This document shows positions 49,128-61,517 of a stretch of 64,000 nt of DNA, piece by piece. The first letter of the stretch is position 1. Every line of letters begins with the position of its first letter. This DNA comes from Henckelia pumila (Eukaryota; Streptophyta; Magnoliopsida; Lamiales; Gesneriaceae), in NCBI RefSeq assembly GCF_033568475.1, contig NC_133121.1, positions 128,434,375 to 128,498,374 on the forward strand. The letters are read 5' to 3'. The translations under genes were made by a program, and so were the position numbers. The notes beneath the pieces were generated by a model, which searched no databases, was not told the DNA's origin, and worked only from the letters and a program-made list of their open reading frames with translations.

Positions 49128-50435
49128 CGATTCAAATATCTTAAATATTACAAAATCTCAAGCATCATGCATGTTTCGATTGCTCTTAGAGATTATTATT
49201 GCATCCCAACTTAAACAATTTATGTTAAATGATAATTTTACTTATATTAATTTTTAAGGAAAAAAACAGTAATTTCTTTCAGAAAAATGATTTTTTGATT
49301 CATTAACTTGTCCAAATTTGAGTTTTAGTCCATTGAGTTGTCAAATTTGATTATGGTGCACTCACATTTAATTTTCAATTATTGTTTGTCCAATTGATGA
49401 ATTGATATTTGACAATTCAACAATGTTTGATCTCACTTCAGCATTTTTACGTCATGTCAGTATTTTTTTATTATAAGTCAGTATTTTCCAATGAGCCTCT
49501 GACCCAATTAGACCTAAAATAACCGAATTAAAATTTAGCGTATCAAAAATAAACTTTGTAAACTTAGTGGACCAAATCATAATATTAAATAAGTTAGTGA
49601 ACAAAAAAAAAACTATTTTTCCTTTATTTAAAAGCTTTTATTTATATATGAAAGTTGATTTTCCATTGATAAAGTAAATAAAAATCACGTATTATTTTTT
49701 CTCCGATAAACCATGTTAATCATAAGACAATTTTTGTAGATTAACTTGCTACAGTAATCTTTTCCAGATAAGTGATTTTTTTTTTATTCATTAACTTATC
49801 TAAATTTAAGTTTTAGTCAACTGATTTTTTAAATTTGGTTTTGGTGCACTAAATTTAATTTTTGAATATTGTTAGTTCAATTGATGACGTGATATTTGAC
49901 AATTCAACAATGTTCGATCTCAATTTTTGACTGGAATATATATTTTTATTCTTAATTTTCTTCAATAATAATCCAATTGAGTTGTTTTAAATTTTATATA
50001 CATTTAAAGTATATGTTGTTGTACATGCCATAAAAAAAATTTATATATGAGTGTGATAATTAATTTATAATTTTTAAGAATAGTATGTTAAATATATTAT
50101 TTGCAATAAAAATTTGAGTGGACTAAAAAATGTGAAGAAAAATATTTTTTTAGAGGATGAACAATCACATTTTAAACAAGTTAAAAACTTTTATAATAAA
50201 TCATTCAAGTAACTTAGATATAAAAATAACTTGTCTAACTTAAAATCGATTTGAATTTAGTGTGATTTTTTAAGTTTTGTCACGCAATATTTTACGATTT
50301 CATAAGTATTAACATTAATTAATTCTATTAGCCAAGTATTATATTGTAATACAAATATCCACATGAAATTTAGTCATAATCATACTCGATCTCTTTGTCT
50401 CACTTATTTAAAATACATTTATTTTTTATCTGTCA
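49128..50435. other. AT-rich noncoding DNA with a diverged internal repeat
   Basis: No gene is seen. Two diverged copies of a segment of about 150 bases (about 49290-49440 and 49780-49930) share CATTAACTT, GTTTTAGTC and GATATTTGACAATTCAACAATG. The same stretch recurs in unit 2 from 56215 on. Confidence 0.6.
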
Positions 50436-50445
50436 CAACTATATA

Positions 50446-50709
50446 TAAATAAAAAAGGTTGACCCCGAAGGGGACCCCATTCCACATGAGTCAGAGGCTC
50501 ATTGGCTCATGCGAAGGTTAAATCGAGGGATGTGCACGAGCGGCAGAGACCTGAAGGAGGGAGCAACATGGCCAACCCCTAGAGCATACCCCCACAATAT
50601 TTTAGCAGGGAATATGCTCAACATGAGGATCGAACCCGCAACGCTGGAGAATCTCTTTCCACGTCACCCCAGACCTTACCAACTCGCCTATGCCCATGTG
50701 GGCTTGTCT
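50446..50709 (-). mobile_element. tRNA-derived SINE, copy in unit 1
   Basis: On the minus strand an A-box-like TAGGCGAGTTGG and a B box GGTTCGATCC lie in the 5' part, followed by a body ending GGGGTCCCCTTCGGGG and a T-rich tail. The flanks CAACTATATA (50436-50445) and CAATTATATA (50710-50719) look like a target duplication with one mismatch. It is transcribed by RNA polymerase III in known SINEs. Confidence 0.7.
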
Positions 50710-51330
50710 CAATTATATAGTCTAGTTATCATACTGAATACCATATGTCCAGCTCTTTTAACAATTTATCCATATTAACTTAATATTATTAACTACTTGT
50801 ATACTTATTTTATTTTATTAGTATTAATTGATTTTATTAGCCAATTATTATACTGTAGTACAAATATCAAATTAAAACTTAATTATAAGCATACTCTCTA
50901 TGTTTCACTTATTTAAACTACATCTATTTTTTTTAATTAATAGTATGTAAAATAAGAATGGAAAATTATAAAATTGACAATTGGAAATAATCTAGAAATG
51001 AGTATATTTTTTAACTTGTACAGGAAAATATTGATGTTGTTGATTATATTTGTAGTCTCTAAAATTTTTAAAAAATATTACACATTAGTATTAATTATGA
51101 AATGAAAAGTGATAATAAATAAAGTGTCACTTTTATAAATATATATTATAAAAAATAAATTAAGACATATTTCAATTAATATAATAATTTTTTTAGTTTA
51201 AGAAATGAATTAAATTTAACAATTAATTTACTTTGAATAAGTAAATAGAAACAAAATTTAAGATAAATTTTAATTAATAAATTTTTTTAACTGAAGACAT
51301 GAATTAAATGTTAACAATTAATAAAAAAAA

Positions 51331-51690
51331 TTAATTACTCTAGACTAATCTAGAAAATGAAAGGAAAAACCAAAAAATACATTGGAAATGACAAAAATAT
51401 GTAATTAATATTATGTAAGATAAATAAGGGAAAATTAAAAAATTCACAATTGAAACTCATATATTTAAAATTTTAATTAATTAATTAGTAATTAATTAAT
51501 AATTTTTTATAATTTAAGACATGAATTAAATGTTAAAAATTAATTTAAAAAATTAATTACTCTAGACTAATCTAGAAAATGGAAGGGAAAACCAAAAAAT
51601 ACATTGAAAATGACAAAAATATTTAATTAATATTATGTAAGATAAATAAGGGCAAATTAGAAAATTCACAATTGAAACAAATCTTTTTAA
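51331..51690. repeat. Two-copy tandem repeat, period about 221 bp
   Basis: ATTACTCTAGACTAATCTAG occurs at about 51335 and 51556, with about 130 similar bases after each (AAATACATTG and ATGTAAGATAAATAAGGG words). The surrounding AT-rich DNA has no gene. Confidence 0.75.
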
Positions 51691-51759
51691 AAGTCAAATT
51701 AAAATAAAAACAATTTTTTTTAAAAAAAGAAAAAAAATAAAAAAGGGAAGGGTGGCCAT

Positions 51760-52156
51760 GATGTCACGAACCGGAACCTTCACGCGCATTCCAGAAGATT
51801 CTAAAGCATGACGCATGGTAAAAGTTGCATGATTCTAGAAGTTTCTACAATATTCATGATATAGGCTTATGTAGAAGTAGAACTCTTTAGAATACACTTG
51901 TATATAAATGACTTGTATAAAAACTTGTAGAAAGAAGACTCCAGACTTGTGTAGATGGAAGAATCTAAAATCGTGTAGATTATAGGATGCTCAACTATAA
52001 AAGGATGCAAGCCCTCATTTGTAAACCATCAAGTTGGAAAGCAATACAAAAACATTCTTCAAACTCTCTAGTATTCTTACTTAAACACTTACACACTCAT
52101 TTGCGCAACAAAGGCTGCTTTGCTAGTACTCGCAAGGGGAGTAGTATTAAAAAAAA
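51760..52156 (+). mobile_element. Retroposed-looking 397-bp insert with poly(A) and 19-bp direct repeats, unit 1
   Basis: The insert lies between AAAAGGGAAGGGTGGCCAT (51741-51759) and AAAAGGGAACGGTGGCCAT (52157-52175), which differ at one base. Its 3' end is an A-run contiguous with the second repeat. This is the structure left by LINE-type target-primed insertion. The insert contains a TATAAAAGG promoter-like site (about 52001), heat-shock-element-like TTCTAGAAGTTTC (51833) and a leader-like end. It may be an LTR-derived or SINE-like RNA. No coding potential is trusted. Confidence 0.5.
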
Positions 52157-52271
52157 AAAAGGGAACGGTGGCCATCAAATGCACGGCAGAGGAAACTACA
52201 CCCAATTTATTTATTTTTTAAACGAAATTCAGGCGGTTATTTTTAATCAATTCGTAATTTCTTTGTGAATT

Positions 52272-52469
52272 CAAGGGCGGAACCACATTATAGATCACTC
52301 GAGTTTTAGCCCAGGTGGACCCGAAATTTTTTTGAATTTTTTATATAAAAATTTTGAATAATTTTGGTTTAATTTGGTGGTAGCCCGGGTAAATTAATTC
52401 AAAATATTAAAAGATACGAGGGCTTATAATTTTAGCTCGGGTAGACTAAAAATCTTGGGTCCGCCATTG
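52272..52469. mobile_element. Small hAT-like MITE, unit 1
   Basis: Inverted ends CAAGGGCGGAACCA and (minus strand) CAATGGCGGACCCA, flanked by TGTGAATT and TATGAATT, an 8-bp duplication with one mismatch. A longer similarity (GTAATTTCTTTGTGAATT / GTAATTTCTTGTGAATT) surrounds it. Confidence 0.55.
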
Positions 52470-52525
52470 TATGAATTTCTATCATTTGTAATTTCTTGTG
52501 AATTTCTCTTCTCCAACTGAGAGAC

Positions 52526-52750
52526 ATGCCTTCGCACAATGCATGGGAAGTAGCGAAAGTTGCTGGGAGCTTAGTTTTCGCATTCGCGGCGTTCGCCCAG
52601 TTGATTAAATTATACCGCGAACATGCACACCACGGGGCATCGCCTCCGCCCGGTGAAGCCCATGCTGCAGACACTGAGCCAATCGAGCTACGTCACCACC
52701 CCGTTGCAGCAGAGACACGGCAAGCCACTCCCCCTGGCAGACACTCATGA
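52526..52750 (+). CDS. Hypothetical 74-residue protein with one hydrophobic segment, unit 1
   Basis: Not recognised. Starts MPSHNAWEV. A hydrophobic stretch (VAGSLVFAFAAFAQLI, residues 11-26) could cross a membrane; the rest is rich in H, A, P and E and likely soluble. The region is more GC-rich than its surroundings. The sequence after it continues with about two and a half copies of a repeat near 66 bases (CTGGCAGACACTCATGAG) that covers the end of this ORF. The same ORF occurs at 59612 with one clear replacement (P to S at residue 40). It may be a small gene, the first exon of one, or a chance ORF. Confidence 0.3.
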   Translation: MPSHNAWEVAKVAGSLVFAFAAFAQLIKLYREHAHHGASPPPGEAHAADTEPIELRHHPVAAETRQATPPGRHS

Positions 52751-52865
52751 GTCGATCAAGCTACCACCACCCCCGTCGCCACAGAGACACTGGAAGCCAC
52801 CCCCTGGCAGACACTCATGAGCAGATCAAGCTACCACCACACGTCGTTGCCGCAGAGACTCATGG
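52700..52865. repeat. GC-rich tandem repeat, period about 66 bp, unit 1
   Basis: Repeated CAGAGACAC, AAGCCAC, CTGGCAGACACTCATGAG and ATCAAGCTACCACCAC words in the same order, about 2.5 copies. Copy in unit 2 at about 59786-59951. Confidence 0.75.
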
Positions 52866-53051
52866 GAAACTGGAAGCCACCTCCCCATTCTCCAAACCAA
52901 AAGATCCATGAGAATGGCCGGACAACGAAGATTGATGGTGGGATGAGATACAATTTCTGCGTATGATGGAATTCATTCTCCAACGCCCCGCCGCAGAACC
53001 TGAGCAATCACCAACCACTACAGACTCCGGCCGCGCAGGAGGCCAGCCCAA

Positions 53052-53650
53052 CGTCTGAAACTCCTTCTTTCATTTCATGGAGTAAAGCTTGTTTACGGCT
53101 AGATTGGGAAATCGTTTGTCTACTCCATGTGTGAGTATAGCCAATCATTTTACTTTTAGATTGGGAAATCTTGTCTGATTGGAATTACGTTTAATATTCG
53201 TGGGGACTTTATCTTGAATGGAAATCGTCTAATTGTACATTGATTCTTGACATTTACATTGTTTCTTTGGGTTTTTTTATCTTTAAAAGAAGAAAAGAAA
53301 AAGTAGAAAAAAGAAAATGATTTTGAAGGCGAAGGTGGCGGAATTAAGAACAGACCCAAATATTTAATATTAAAATACATTTTTAACAATAAAAATGTGG
53401 AAGATCACATTATAATTTACCATTGACAAACTTTCGAAAAAATTTCCTCCAATGGGTATCATGACATGTTAAATTAGTCGAATGAACCAATCACTATTTT
53501 TATTACTTTTAGAAGTATGGGTCCATTTCACATTATTGTTATTTAGCATCGGAGGCATACGCGTGTTAACAAAAATCTATCTTTATTTTGATTCGGGTGG
53601 AATGTTCAACACGAGATGAGGGAGTCTAATTAAATTACAAAACTCTTAGA
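53052..53650. other. Noncoding spacer of the duplicated unit
   Basis: No gene is recognised. The word TAGATTGGGAAATC occurs twice (53100 and 53156) 56 bases apart. Confidence 0.4.
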
Positions 53651-53771
53651 TAGTGTTTGGAAAAGCTTCTAGGAATCACTTCTCAGCTTTTCGTCAAGAA
53701 AATTTCACAAATTTCAAAATTTTGTTAAGAAAAAGTTGAGAAGTAATTCCTAGAAGCTCTCTCAAACACTA
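53651..53771. mobile_element. 121-bp foldback MITE, unit 1
   Basis: Left arm TAGTGTTTGG...GCTTCTAGGAAT with AGCTTTT, right arm the near-perfect inverse ending CTCAAACACTA. Almost the whole element is a hairpin with a short loop near 53700. The target duplication is unclear (CTTAGA and CTTAGT nearby). Confidence 0.65.
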
Positions 53772-54438
53772 CCTTAGTATCGTGAGTTAATTTTGTATAA
53801 CAAAATTCTTATTCGATTCAATCATGAATACATAAAATGTATGAGAGTTGTAGAAAATCTATTTTAATTTAATTTGGGTACGTAAGAAGTCGAAGAAGAC
53901 ATGGATGGTGAAATTATATTTGAAAAGTATGTTTTTTTTTTTTCGATTACAAAACTAAAATATCAATTTAATAGTCAAAACACTTGAACGGGGCAAAAGG
54001 GTCATTTGCATAATAGTTAGAAAATAATTTATACGAACAATAATTTAAAAGGTCTCATGCTAAAAAGTCAACTATTTAAAACTTGATAATTTATTTCCTT
54101 AAAATTATGTCATGTACTTATGTTAGGAAGGGGAAGCATAGCATATATTCTTACACTGAAATTGTCACATAAATAAATATAATGATGAAGGTATTCCTGA
54201 ATTGTTTGGCATCCTGTAATTCGCATAATTTTTCTGTTTCATCCTTTGAATAAAAGCAAGCAAAAAACATATAACAGTACAGAATGTGATATAATTACAA
54301 GAAAAAGAAAAATAAAAATGAAAGAAAGAACAGAGAGAGAACCAACTAGCCAATTAAATAATATCTAATGAATATATAAAGCTTAAGTCGATTGATTTTC
54401 ATCTCCCAGAGAAAGTGTATATGTTAGAAATATATAGC

Positions 54439-54833
54439 TCAAGTAGATTGATTTTTATCACCCAGACAAAGTGCAAATGCAAGCATATTACCATAGCATA
54501 TGCCAACTGTTTGGGTAAGTAAGTGAGAATTTTTATCACCTTTGGCATAAACATTTACATTAATCAAAACCATCCTATCGACCTGCAAAAACATCGTGGA
54601 AAGCATCATAAGCATTTGACTTGAGAAACCTACTGTAAATTATTCGGTGCAGTAGTTCAACAAGATTCCGAATTTTCTACCAGAATCCCCAGATTCGAAT
54701 AAATCAAAAGAAATTTGATGAGGAAGAAAACTCTTGCAGCTTCAGGAAAATTGACAGAAAAATCTATTGCAGCAGCTGCACCAAGGCTGGGTACAACTAA
54801 AGTCATTGCACTTTTAATGTAAGACTTCCATTG
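54439..54833 (-). pseudogene. Exon-like coding remnant, unit 1 (unidentified)
   Basis: Two open minus-strand segments: 54833-54657 after a possible AG acceptor, encoding KSAMTLVVPSLGAAAAIDF and continuing to a stop, and 54582-54439 after a clear TTTTTGCAG acceptor, encoding LINVNVYAKGDKNSHLLTQ and more. The composition is protein-like but I recognise no family. Both are retained in unit 2, with a few replacements. They may be chance ORFs or a captured gene piece. Confidence 0.25.
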
Positions 54834-54967
54834 CTATTTTCACGAAAATATCAAAAGAGTTAAATGGATCAACAAGCAAAGTTGTGCCTCGTTCGATTTC
54901 ATGATATTTTAATGCCTAAAGTCGCATCTTTTCATCAAAAAAACAGTAAAGTTGTTAGAAATTAAAC

Positions 54968-56209
54968 TTGAAGACATCCTAAACACCATATTTGAAAGGT
55001 AAAAGTGAACTATGGTTTGAATGGGACTATAACTCGAGATGGTTTGTATCGAGTTTCCCTAAATCACATACTTATTTGCTTATATGCTTTTATGTGTTTC
55101 CTATGAATGTTTGAATGAGTCTTGATGATAATGAATGTGTTTTGATTGATATGTATTGCATTCATCTTGAAGACTTATTCTTTGATTTTGAAATGAACGG
55201 AAACGTTCGAATAGACGATTTGAGGAATCGTATATGTATGGCCTGGGTGTTTGTTTTAGCCTAGCGTCTGATTTGCATATATGATTGCTTCAAAGTCTAG
55301 AGAAGAAAGATAAGTAACCCCACCTCGAGCGGAAGAGTCGGTGGATTAGTTATGATATCTACTTCTCGGGATCCCAACCGATGAATGACGAAATGAACCT
55401 TGTTTTGAAAACATGCATTGTACTTACTTGTATATCATGATCTTGATCTAGGTTGTTATGCATGTTTAGTTGCTTTTACTGGGAAATCTATTTTTCACCG
55501 GAGTTATCCGGCTATTGTCTTGTTGTATGTGTCATTGCAATAGGAGGGAGTGGAACCGGGCAAAGGCATACATGAAGAACAAGGAATGAGATGAACATAG
55601 CGTGATGATTCGAGTTTAGATGATTATGAGCTGTATCGTAGTGAAATGGAGCCTTAAACATGATTATGGTTTAGATATTTGTACCAAGACTTGATTATGA
55701 TAATGTTGTAGTCTTGTTTGTTGTAGTTGGGATTGAATAGATATGTAAATCCTTGAATCAACATTATGTACCTTGAACTTGAATGATATATCTATGCTTC
55801 TAACTTGTATTGATAGACTTGTTATGTTTCAAGGCATTTTATTATCCATTTCTACCAACTTTACCAAGTTAGAATGCATGCTAGCTTATGATCTTTGGTC
55901 TAGATTGTAATGGAGTTGATATGAGATGAAATGCATGAAAGATTACAATTTTTGAACAGCAGCAGAGTGCAGCCAAGTTCTGGCCGATTGGCCTGCGCAC
56001 GGGCGAGCTACTGCTCGCGCGCGCGCGGGCCAAGCCAGGGGGCCTCGGTCCCATTAACTTGCGCGCGCGCGAGGGGTGATGCCCGTGCGTGCGCAGGGCA
56101 ATTTATTTTTTAAAAAAAAAAATTTTTTTTATTCTTTTGTTTAGACATTGATACTTGTCTATTATTGTTGATTAATGTTTATTGAGAGATTAGAACTCGG
56201 GTCATCACA
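54968..56209 (+). repeat. Truncated third LTR of the chromovirus element (duplicated 3' LTR)
   Basis: It matches 47881-49122 and ends GGGTCATCACA followed by CAATA (56210-56214). At sites where the two full LTRs differ (for example GAGCGGAAGAG against GAGCGAGAGAG) it follows the 3' LTR, so it arose with the tandem duplication and not by a new insertion. Confidence 0.92.
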
Positions 56210-57532
56210 CAATACGATTCAAATATCTTAAATATTACAAAATCTCAAGCATCATGCATGTTTCGATTGCTCTTAGAGATTATTATTGCATCCCAACTTA
56301 AACAATTTATGTTAAATGATAATTTTACTTATATTAATTTTTAAGGAAAAAAACAGTAATTTCTTTCAGAAAAATGATTTTTTGATTCATTAACTTGTCC
56401 AAATTTGAGTTTTAGTCCATTGAGTTGTCAAATTTGATTATGGTGCACTCACATTTAATTTTCAATTATTGTTTGTCCAATTGATGAATTGATATTTGAC
56501 AATTCAACAATGTTTGATCTCACTTCAGCATTTTTACGTCATGTCAGTATTTTTTTATTATAAGTCAGTATTTTCCAATGAGCCTCTGACCCAATTAGAC
56601 CTAAAATAACCGAATTAAAATTTAGCGTATCAAAAATAAACTTTGTAAACTTAGTGGACCAAATCATAATATTAAATAAGTTAGTGAACAAAAAAAAAAA
56701 CTATTTTTCCTTTATTTAAAAGCTTTTATTTATATATGAAAGTTGATTTTCCATTGATAAAGTAAATAAAAATCACGTATTATTTTTTCTCCGATAAACC
56801 ATGTTAATCATAAGACAATTTTTGTAGATTAACTTGCTACAGTAATCTTATCCAGATAAGTGATTTTTTTTTATTCATTAACTTATCTAAATTTAAGTTT
56901 TAGTCAACTGATTTTTTAAATTTGGTTTTGGTGCACTAAATTTAATTTTTGAATATTGTTAGTTCAATTGCTGACGTGATATTTGACAATTCAACAATGT
57001 TCGATCTCAATTTTTGACTGGAATATATATTTTTATTCTTAATTTTCTTCAATAATAATCCAATTGAGTTGTTTTAAATTTTATATACATTTAAAGTATA
57101 TGTTGTTGTACATGCCATAAAAAAAATTTATATATGAGTGTGATAATTAATTTATAATTTTTAAGAATAGTATGTTAAATATATTATTTGCAATAAAAAT
57201 TTGAGTGGACTAAAAAATGTGAAGAAAAATATTTTTTTAGAGGATGAACAATCATATTTTAAACAAGTTAAAAACTTTTATAATAAATCATTCAAGTAAC
57301 TTAGATATAAAAATAACTTGTCTAACTTAAAATTGATTTGAATTTAGTGTGATTTTTTAAGTTTTGTCACGCAATATTTTACGATTTCATAAGTATTAAC
57401 ATTAATTAATTCTATTAGCCAAGTATTATATTGTAATACAAATATCCACATGAAATTTAGTCATAATCATACTCGATCTCTTTGTCTCACTTATTTAAAA
57501 TACATTTATTTTTTATCTGTCACAACTATATA

Positions 57533-57796
57533 TAAATAAAAAAGGTTGACCCCGAAGGGGACCCCATTCCACATGAGTCAGAGGCTCATTGGCTCATGCG
57601 AAGGTTAAATCGAGGGATGTGCACGAGCGGCAGAGACCTGAAGGAGGGAGCAACATGGCCAACCCCTAGAGCATACCCCCACAATATTTTAGCAGGGAAT
57701 ATGCTCAACATGAGGATCGAACCCGCAACGCTGGAGAATCTCTTTCCACGTCACCCCAGACCTTACCAACTCGCCTATGCCCATGTGGGCTTGTCT
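57533..57796 (-). mobile_element. tRNA-derived SINE, copy in unit 2
   Basis: Identical in structure to 50446-50709 (offset 7087), with the same A box, B box and flanks. Duplicated, not independently inserted. Confidence 0.7.
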
Positions 57797-58845
57797 CAAT
57801 TATATAGTCTAGTTATCATACTGAATACCATATGTCCTGCTCTTTTAACAATTTATCCATATTAACTTAATATTATTAACTACTTGTATACTTATTTTAT
57901 TTTATTAGTATTAATTGATTTTATTAGCCAATTATTATACTGTAGTACAAATATCAAATTAAAACTTAATTATAAGCATACTCTCTATGTTTCACTTATT
58001 TAAACTACATCTATTTTTTTTAATTAATAGTATGTAAAATAAGAATGGAAAATTATAAAATTGACAATTGGAAATAATCTAGAAATGAGTATATTTTTTA
58101 ACTTGTACAGGAAAATATTGATGTTGTTGATTATATTTGTAGTCTCTAAAATTTTTAAAAAATATTACACATTAGTATTAATTATGAAATGAAAAGTGAT
58201 AATAAATAAAGTGTCACTTTTATAAATATATATTATAAAAAATAAATTAAGACATATTTCAATTAATATAATAATTTTTTTAGTTTAAGAAATGAATTAA
58301 ATTTAACAATTAATTTACTTTGAATAAGTAAATAGAAACAAAATTTAAGATAAATTTTAATTAATAAATTTTTTTAACTGAAGACATGAATTAAATGTTA
58401 ACAATTAATAAAAAAAATTAATTACTCTAGACTAATCTAGAAAATGAAAGGAAAAACCAAAAAATACATTGGAAATGACAAAAATATGTAATTAATATTA
58501 TGTAAGATAAATAAGGGAAAATTAAAAAATTCACAATTGAAACTCATATATTTAAAATTTTAATTAATTAATTAGTAATTAATTAATAATTTTTTATAAT
58601 TTAAGACATGAATTAAATGTTAAAAATTAATTTAAAAAATTAATTACTCTAGACTAATCTAGAAAATGGAAGGAAAACCAAAAAATACATTGAAAATGAC
58701 AAAAATATTTAATTAATATTATGTAAGATAAATAAGGGCAAATTAGAAAATTCACAATTGAAACAAATCTTTTTAAAAGTCAAATTAAAATAAAAACAAT
58801 TTTTTTTAAAAAAAGAAAAAAAATAAAAAAGGGAAGGGTGGCCAT

Positions 58846-59242
58846 GATGTCACGAACCGGAACCTTCACGCGCATTCCAGAAGATTCTAAAGCATGACGC
58901 ATGGTAAAAGTTGCATGATTCTAGAAGTTTCTACAATATTCATGATATAGGCTTATGTAGAAGTAGAACTCTTTAGAATACACTTGTATATAAATGACTT
59001 GTATAAAAACTTGTAGAAAGAAGACTCCAGACTTGTGTAGATGGAAGAATCTAAAATCGTGTAGATTATAGGATGCTCAACTATAAAAGGATGCAAGCCC
59101 TCATTTGTAAACCATCAAGTTGGAAAGCAATACAAAAACATTCTTCAAACTCTCTAGTATTCTTACTTAAACACTTACACACTCATTTGCGCAACAAAGG
59201 CTGCTTTGCTAGTACTCGCAAGGGGAGTAGTATTAAAAAAAA
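58846..59242 (+). mobile_element. Retroposed-looking insert, unit 2
   Basis: Copy of 51760-52156 with the same direct repeats at 58827-58845 and 59243-59261, including the single mismatch between them. The mismatch therefore predates the tandem duplication. Confidence 0.5.
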
Positions 59243-59357
59243 AAAAGGGAACGGTGGCCATCAAACGCACGGCAGAGGAAACTACACCCAATTTATTTAT
59301 TTTTTAAACGGAATTCAGGCGGTTATTTTTAATCAATTCGTAATTTCTTTGTGAATT

Positions 59358-59555
59358 CAAGGGCGGAACCACATTATAGATCACTCGAGTTTTAGCCCAG
59401 GTGGACCCGAAATTTTTTTGAATTTTTTATATAAAAATTTTGAATAATTTTGGTTTAATTTGGTGGTAGTCCGGGTAATTTAATTCAAAATATTAAAGGA
59501 TACGAGGGCTTATAATTTTAGCTCGGGTAGACTAAAAATCTTGGGTCCGCCATTG
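59358..59555. mobile_element. Small hAT-like MITE, unit 2
   Basis: Copy of 52272-52469 with the same terminal repeats and flanks. Confidence 0.55.
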
Positions 59556-59611
59556 TATGAATTTCTATCATTTGTAATTTCTTGTGAATTTCTCTTCTCC
59601 AACTGAGAGAC

Positions 59612-59836
59612 ATGCCTTCGCACAATGCATGGGAAGTAGCGAAAGTTGCTGGGAGCTTAGTTTTCGCATTCGCGGCGTTCGCCCAGTTGATTAAATTATA
59701 CCGCGAACATGCACACCATGGGGCATCGTCTCCGCCCGGTGAAGCCCATGCTGCAGACACTGAGCCAATCGAGCTACGTCACCACCCCGTTGCAGCAGAG
59801 ACACGGCAAGCCACTCCCCCTGGCAGACACTCATGA
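59612..59836 (+). CDS. Hypothetical 74-residue protein with one hydrophobic segment, unit 2
   Basis: Second copy of the ORF at 52526, open over its full length. Residue 40 is S instead of P; a second substitution nearby is silent (CAC to CAT). Same hydrophobic segment at residues 11-26. Function unknown. Confidence 0.3.
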   Translation: MPSHNAWEVAKVAGSLVFAFAAFAQLIKLYREHAHHGASSPPGEAHAADTEPIELRHHPVAAETRQATPPGRHS

Positions 59837-60735
59837 GTCGATCAAGCTACCACCACCCCCGTCGCCACAGAGACACTGGAAGCCACCCCCTGGCAGACAC
59901 TCATGAGCAGATCAAGCTACCACCACACGTCGTTGCCGCAGAGACTCATGGGAAACTGGAAGCCACCTCCCCATTCTCCAAACCAAAAGATCCATGAGAA
60001 TGGCCGGACAACGAAGATTGATGGTGGGATGAGATACAATTTCTGCGTATGATGGAATTCATTCTCCAACGCCCCACCGCAGAACCTGAGCAATCACCAA
60101 CCACTACAGACTCCGGCCGCGCAGGAGGCCAGCCCAACGTCTGAAACTCCTTCTTTCATTTCATGGAGTAAAGCTTGTTTACGGCTAGATTGGGAAATCA
60201 TTTGTCTACTCCATGTGTGAGTATAGCCAATCATTTTACTTTTAGATTGGGAAATCTTGTCTGATTGGAATTACGTTTAATATTCGTGGGGACTTTATCT
60301 TGAATGGAAATCGTCTAATTGTACATTGATTCTTGACATTTACATTGTTTCTTTGGGTTTTTTATCTTTAAAAGAAGAAAAGAAAAAGTAGAAAAAAGAA
60401 AATGATTTTGAAGGCGAAGGTGGCGGAATTAAGAACAGACCCAAATATTTAATATTAAAATACATTTTTAACAATAAAAATGTGGAAGATCACATTATAA
60501 TTTACCATTGACAAACTTTCGAAAAAATTTCCTCCAATGGGTATCATGACATGTTAAATTAGTCGAATGAACCAATCACTATTTTTATTACTTTTAGAAG
60601 TATGGGTCCATTTCACATTATTGTTATTTAGCATCGGAGGCATACGCGTGTTAACAAAAATCTATCTTTATTTTGATTCGGGTGGAATGTTCAACACGAG
60701 ATGAGGGAGTCTAATTAAATTACAAAACTCTTAGA

Positions 60736-60856
60736 TAGTGTTTGGAAAAGCTTCTAGGAATCACTTCTCAGCTTTTCGTCAAGAAAATTTCACAAATTTC
60801 AAAATTTTGTTAAGAAAAAGTTGAGAAGTGATTCCTAGAAGCTCTCTCAAATACTA
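60736..60856. mobile_element. Foldback MITE, unit 2
   Basis: Copy of 53651-53771. The right edge reads CAAATACTA, and about five bases of the flank after it are missing compared with unit 1. Confidence 0.65.
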
Positions 60857-61517
60857 GTATCGTGAGTTAATTTTGTATAACAAAATTCTTATTCGATTCA
60901 ATCATGAATACATAAAATGTATGAGAGTTGTAGAAAATCTATTTTAATTTAATTTGGGTACGTAAGAAGTCGAAGAAGACATGGATGGTGAAATTATATT
61001 TGAAAAGTATGTTTTTTTTTTTCGATTACAAAACTAAAATATCAATTTAATAGTCAAAACACTTGAACGGGGCAAAAGGGTCATTTGCATAATAGTTAGA
61101 AAATAATTTATACGAACAATAATTTAAAAGGTCTCATGCTAAAAAGTCAACTATTTAAAACTTGATAATTTATTTCCTTAAAATTATGTCATGTACTTAT
61201 GTTAGGAAGGGGAAGCATAGCATATATTCTTACACTGAAATTGTCACATAAATAAATATAATGATGAAGGTATTCCTGAATTGTTTGGCATCCTGTAATT
61301 CGCATAATTTTTCTGTTTCATCCTTTGAATAAAAGCAAGCAAAAAACATATAACAGTACAGAATGTGATATAATTACAAGAAAAAGAAAAAGAAAAATGA
61401 AAGAAAGAACAGAGAGAGAACCAACTAGCCAATTAAATAATATCTAATGAATATATAAAGCTTAAGTCGATTGATTTTCATCTCCCAGAGAAAGTGTATA
61501 TGTTAGAAATATATAGC

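Larger units (their letters stand above)
47881..54967. repeat. Tandem duplication, unit 1 (7087 bp)
   Basis: It starts 555 bases into the 3' LTR and ends at AATTAAAC, where unit 2 begins with the LTR sequence TTGAAGACATCC. The corresponding outer right border is at 62046. Colinear with unit 2 throughout, with only scattered substitutions and small indels. Confidence 0.93.

Noticed and set aside
50560..50709. tRNA-like A and B boxes (also at 57647)
   Set aside because: The segment lacks a complete tRNA cloverleaf and is followed by a SINE body and flanking duplication, so it is not a tRNA gene.
54165..54353. Phenylalanine-rich 62-codon ORF (also 61244)
   Set aside because: Hydrophobic composition reflects AT-rich DNA; no start context or family support.
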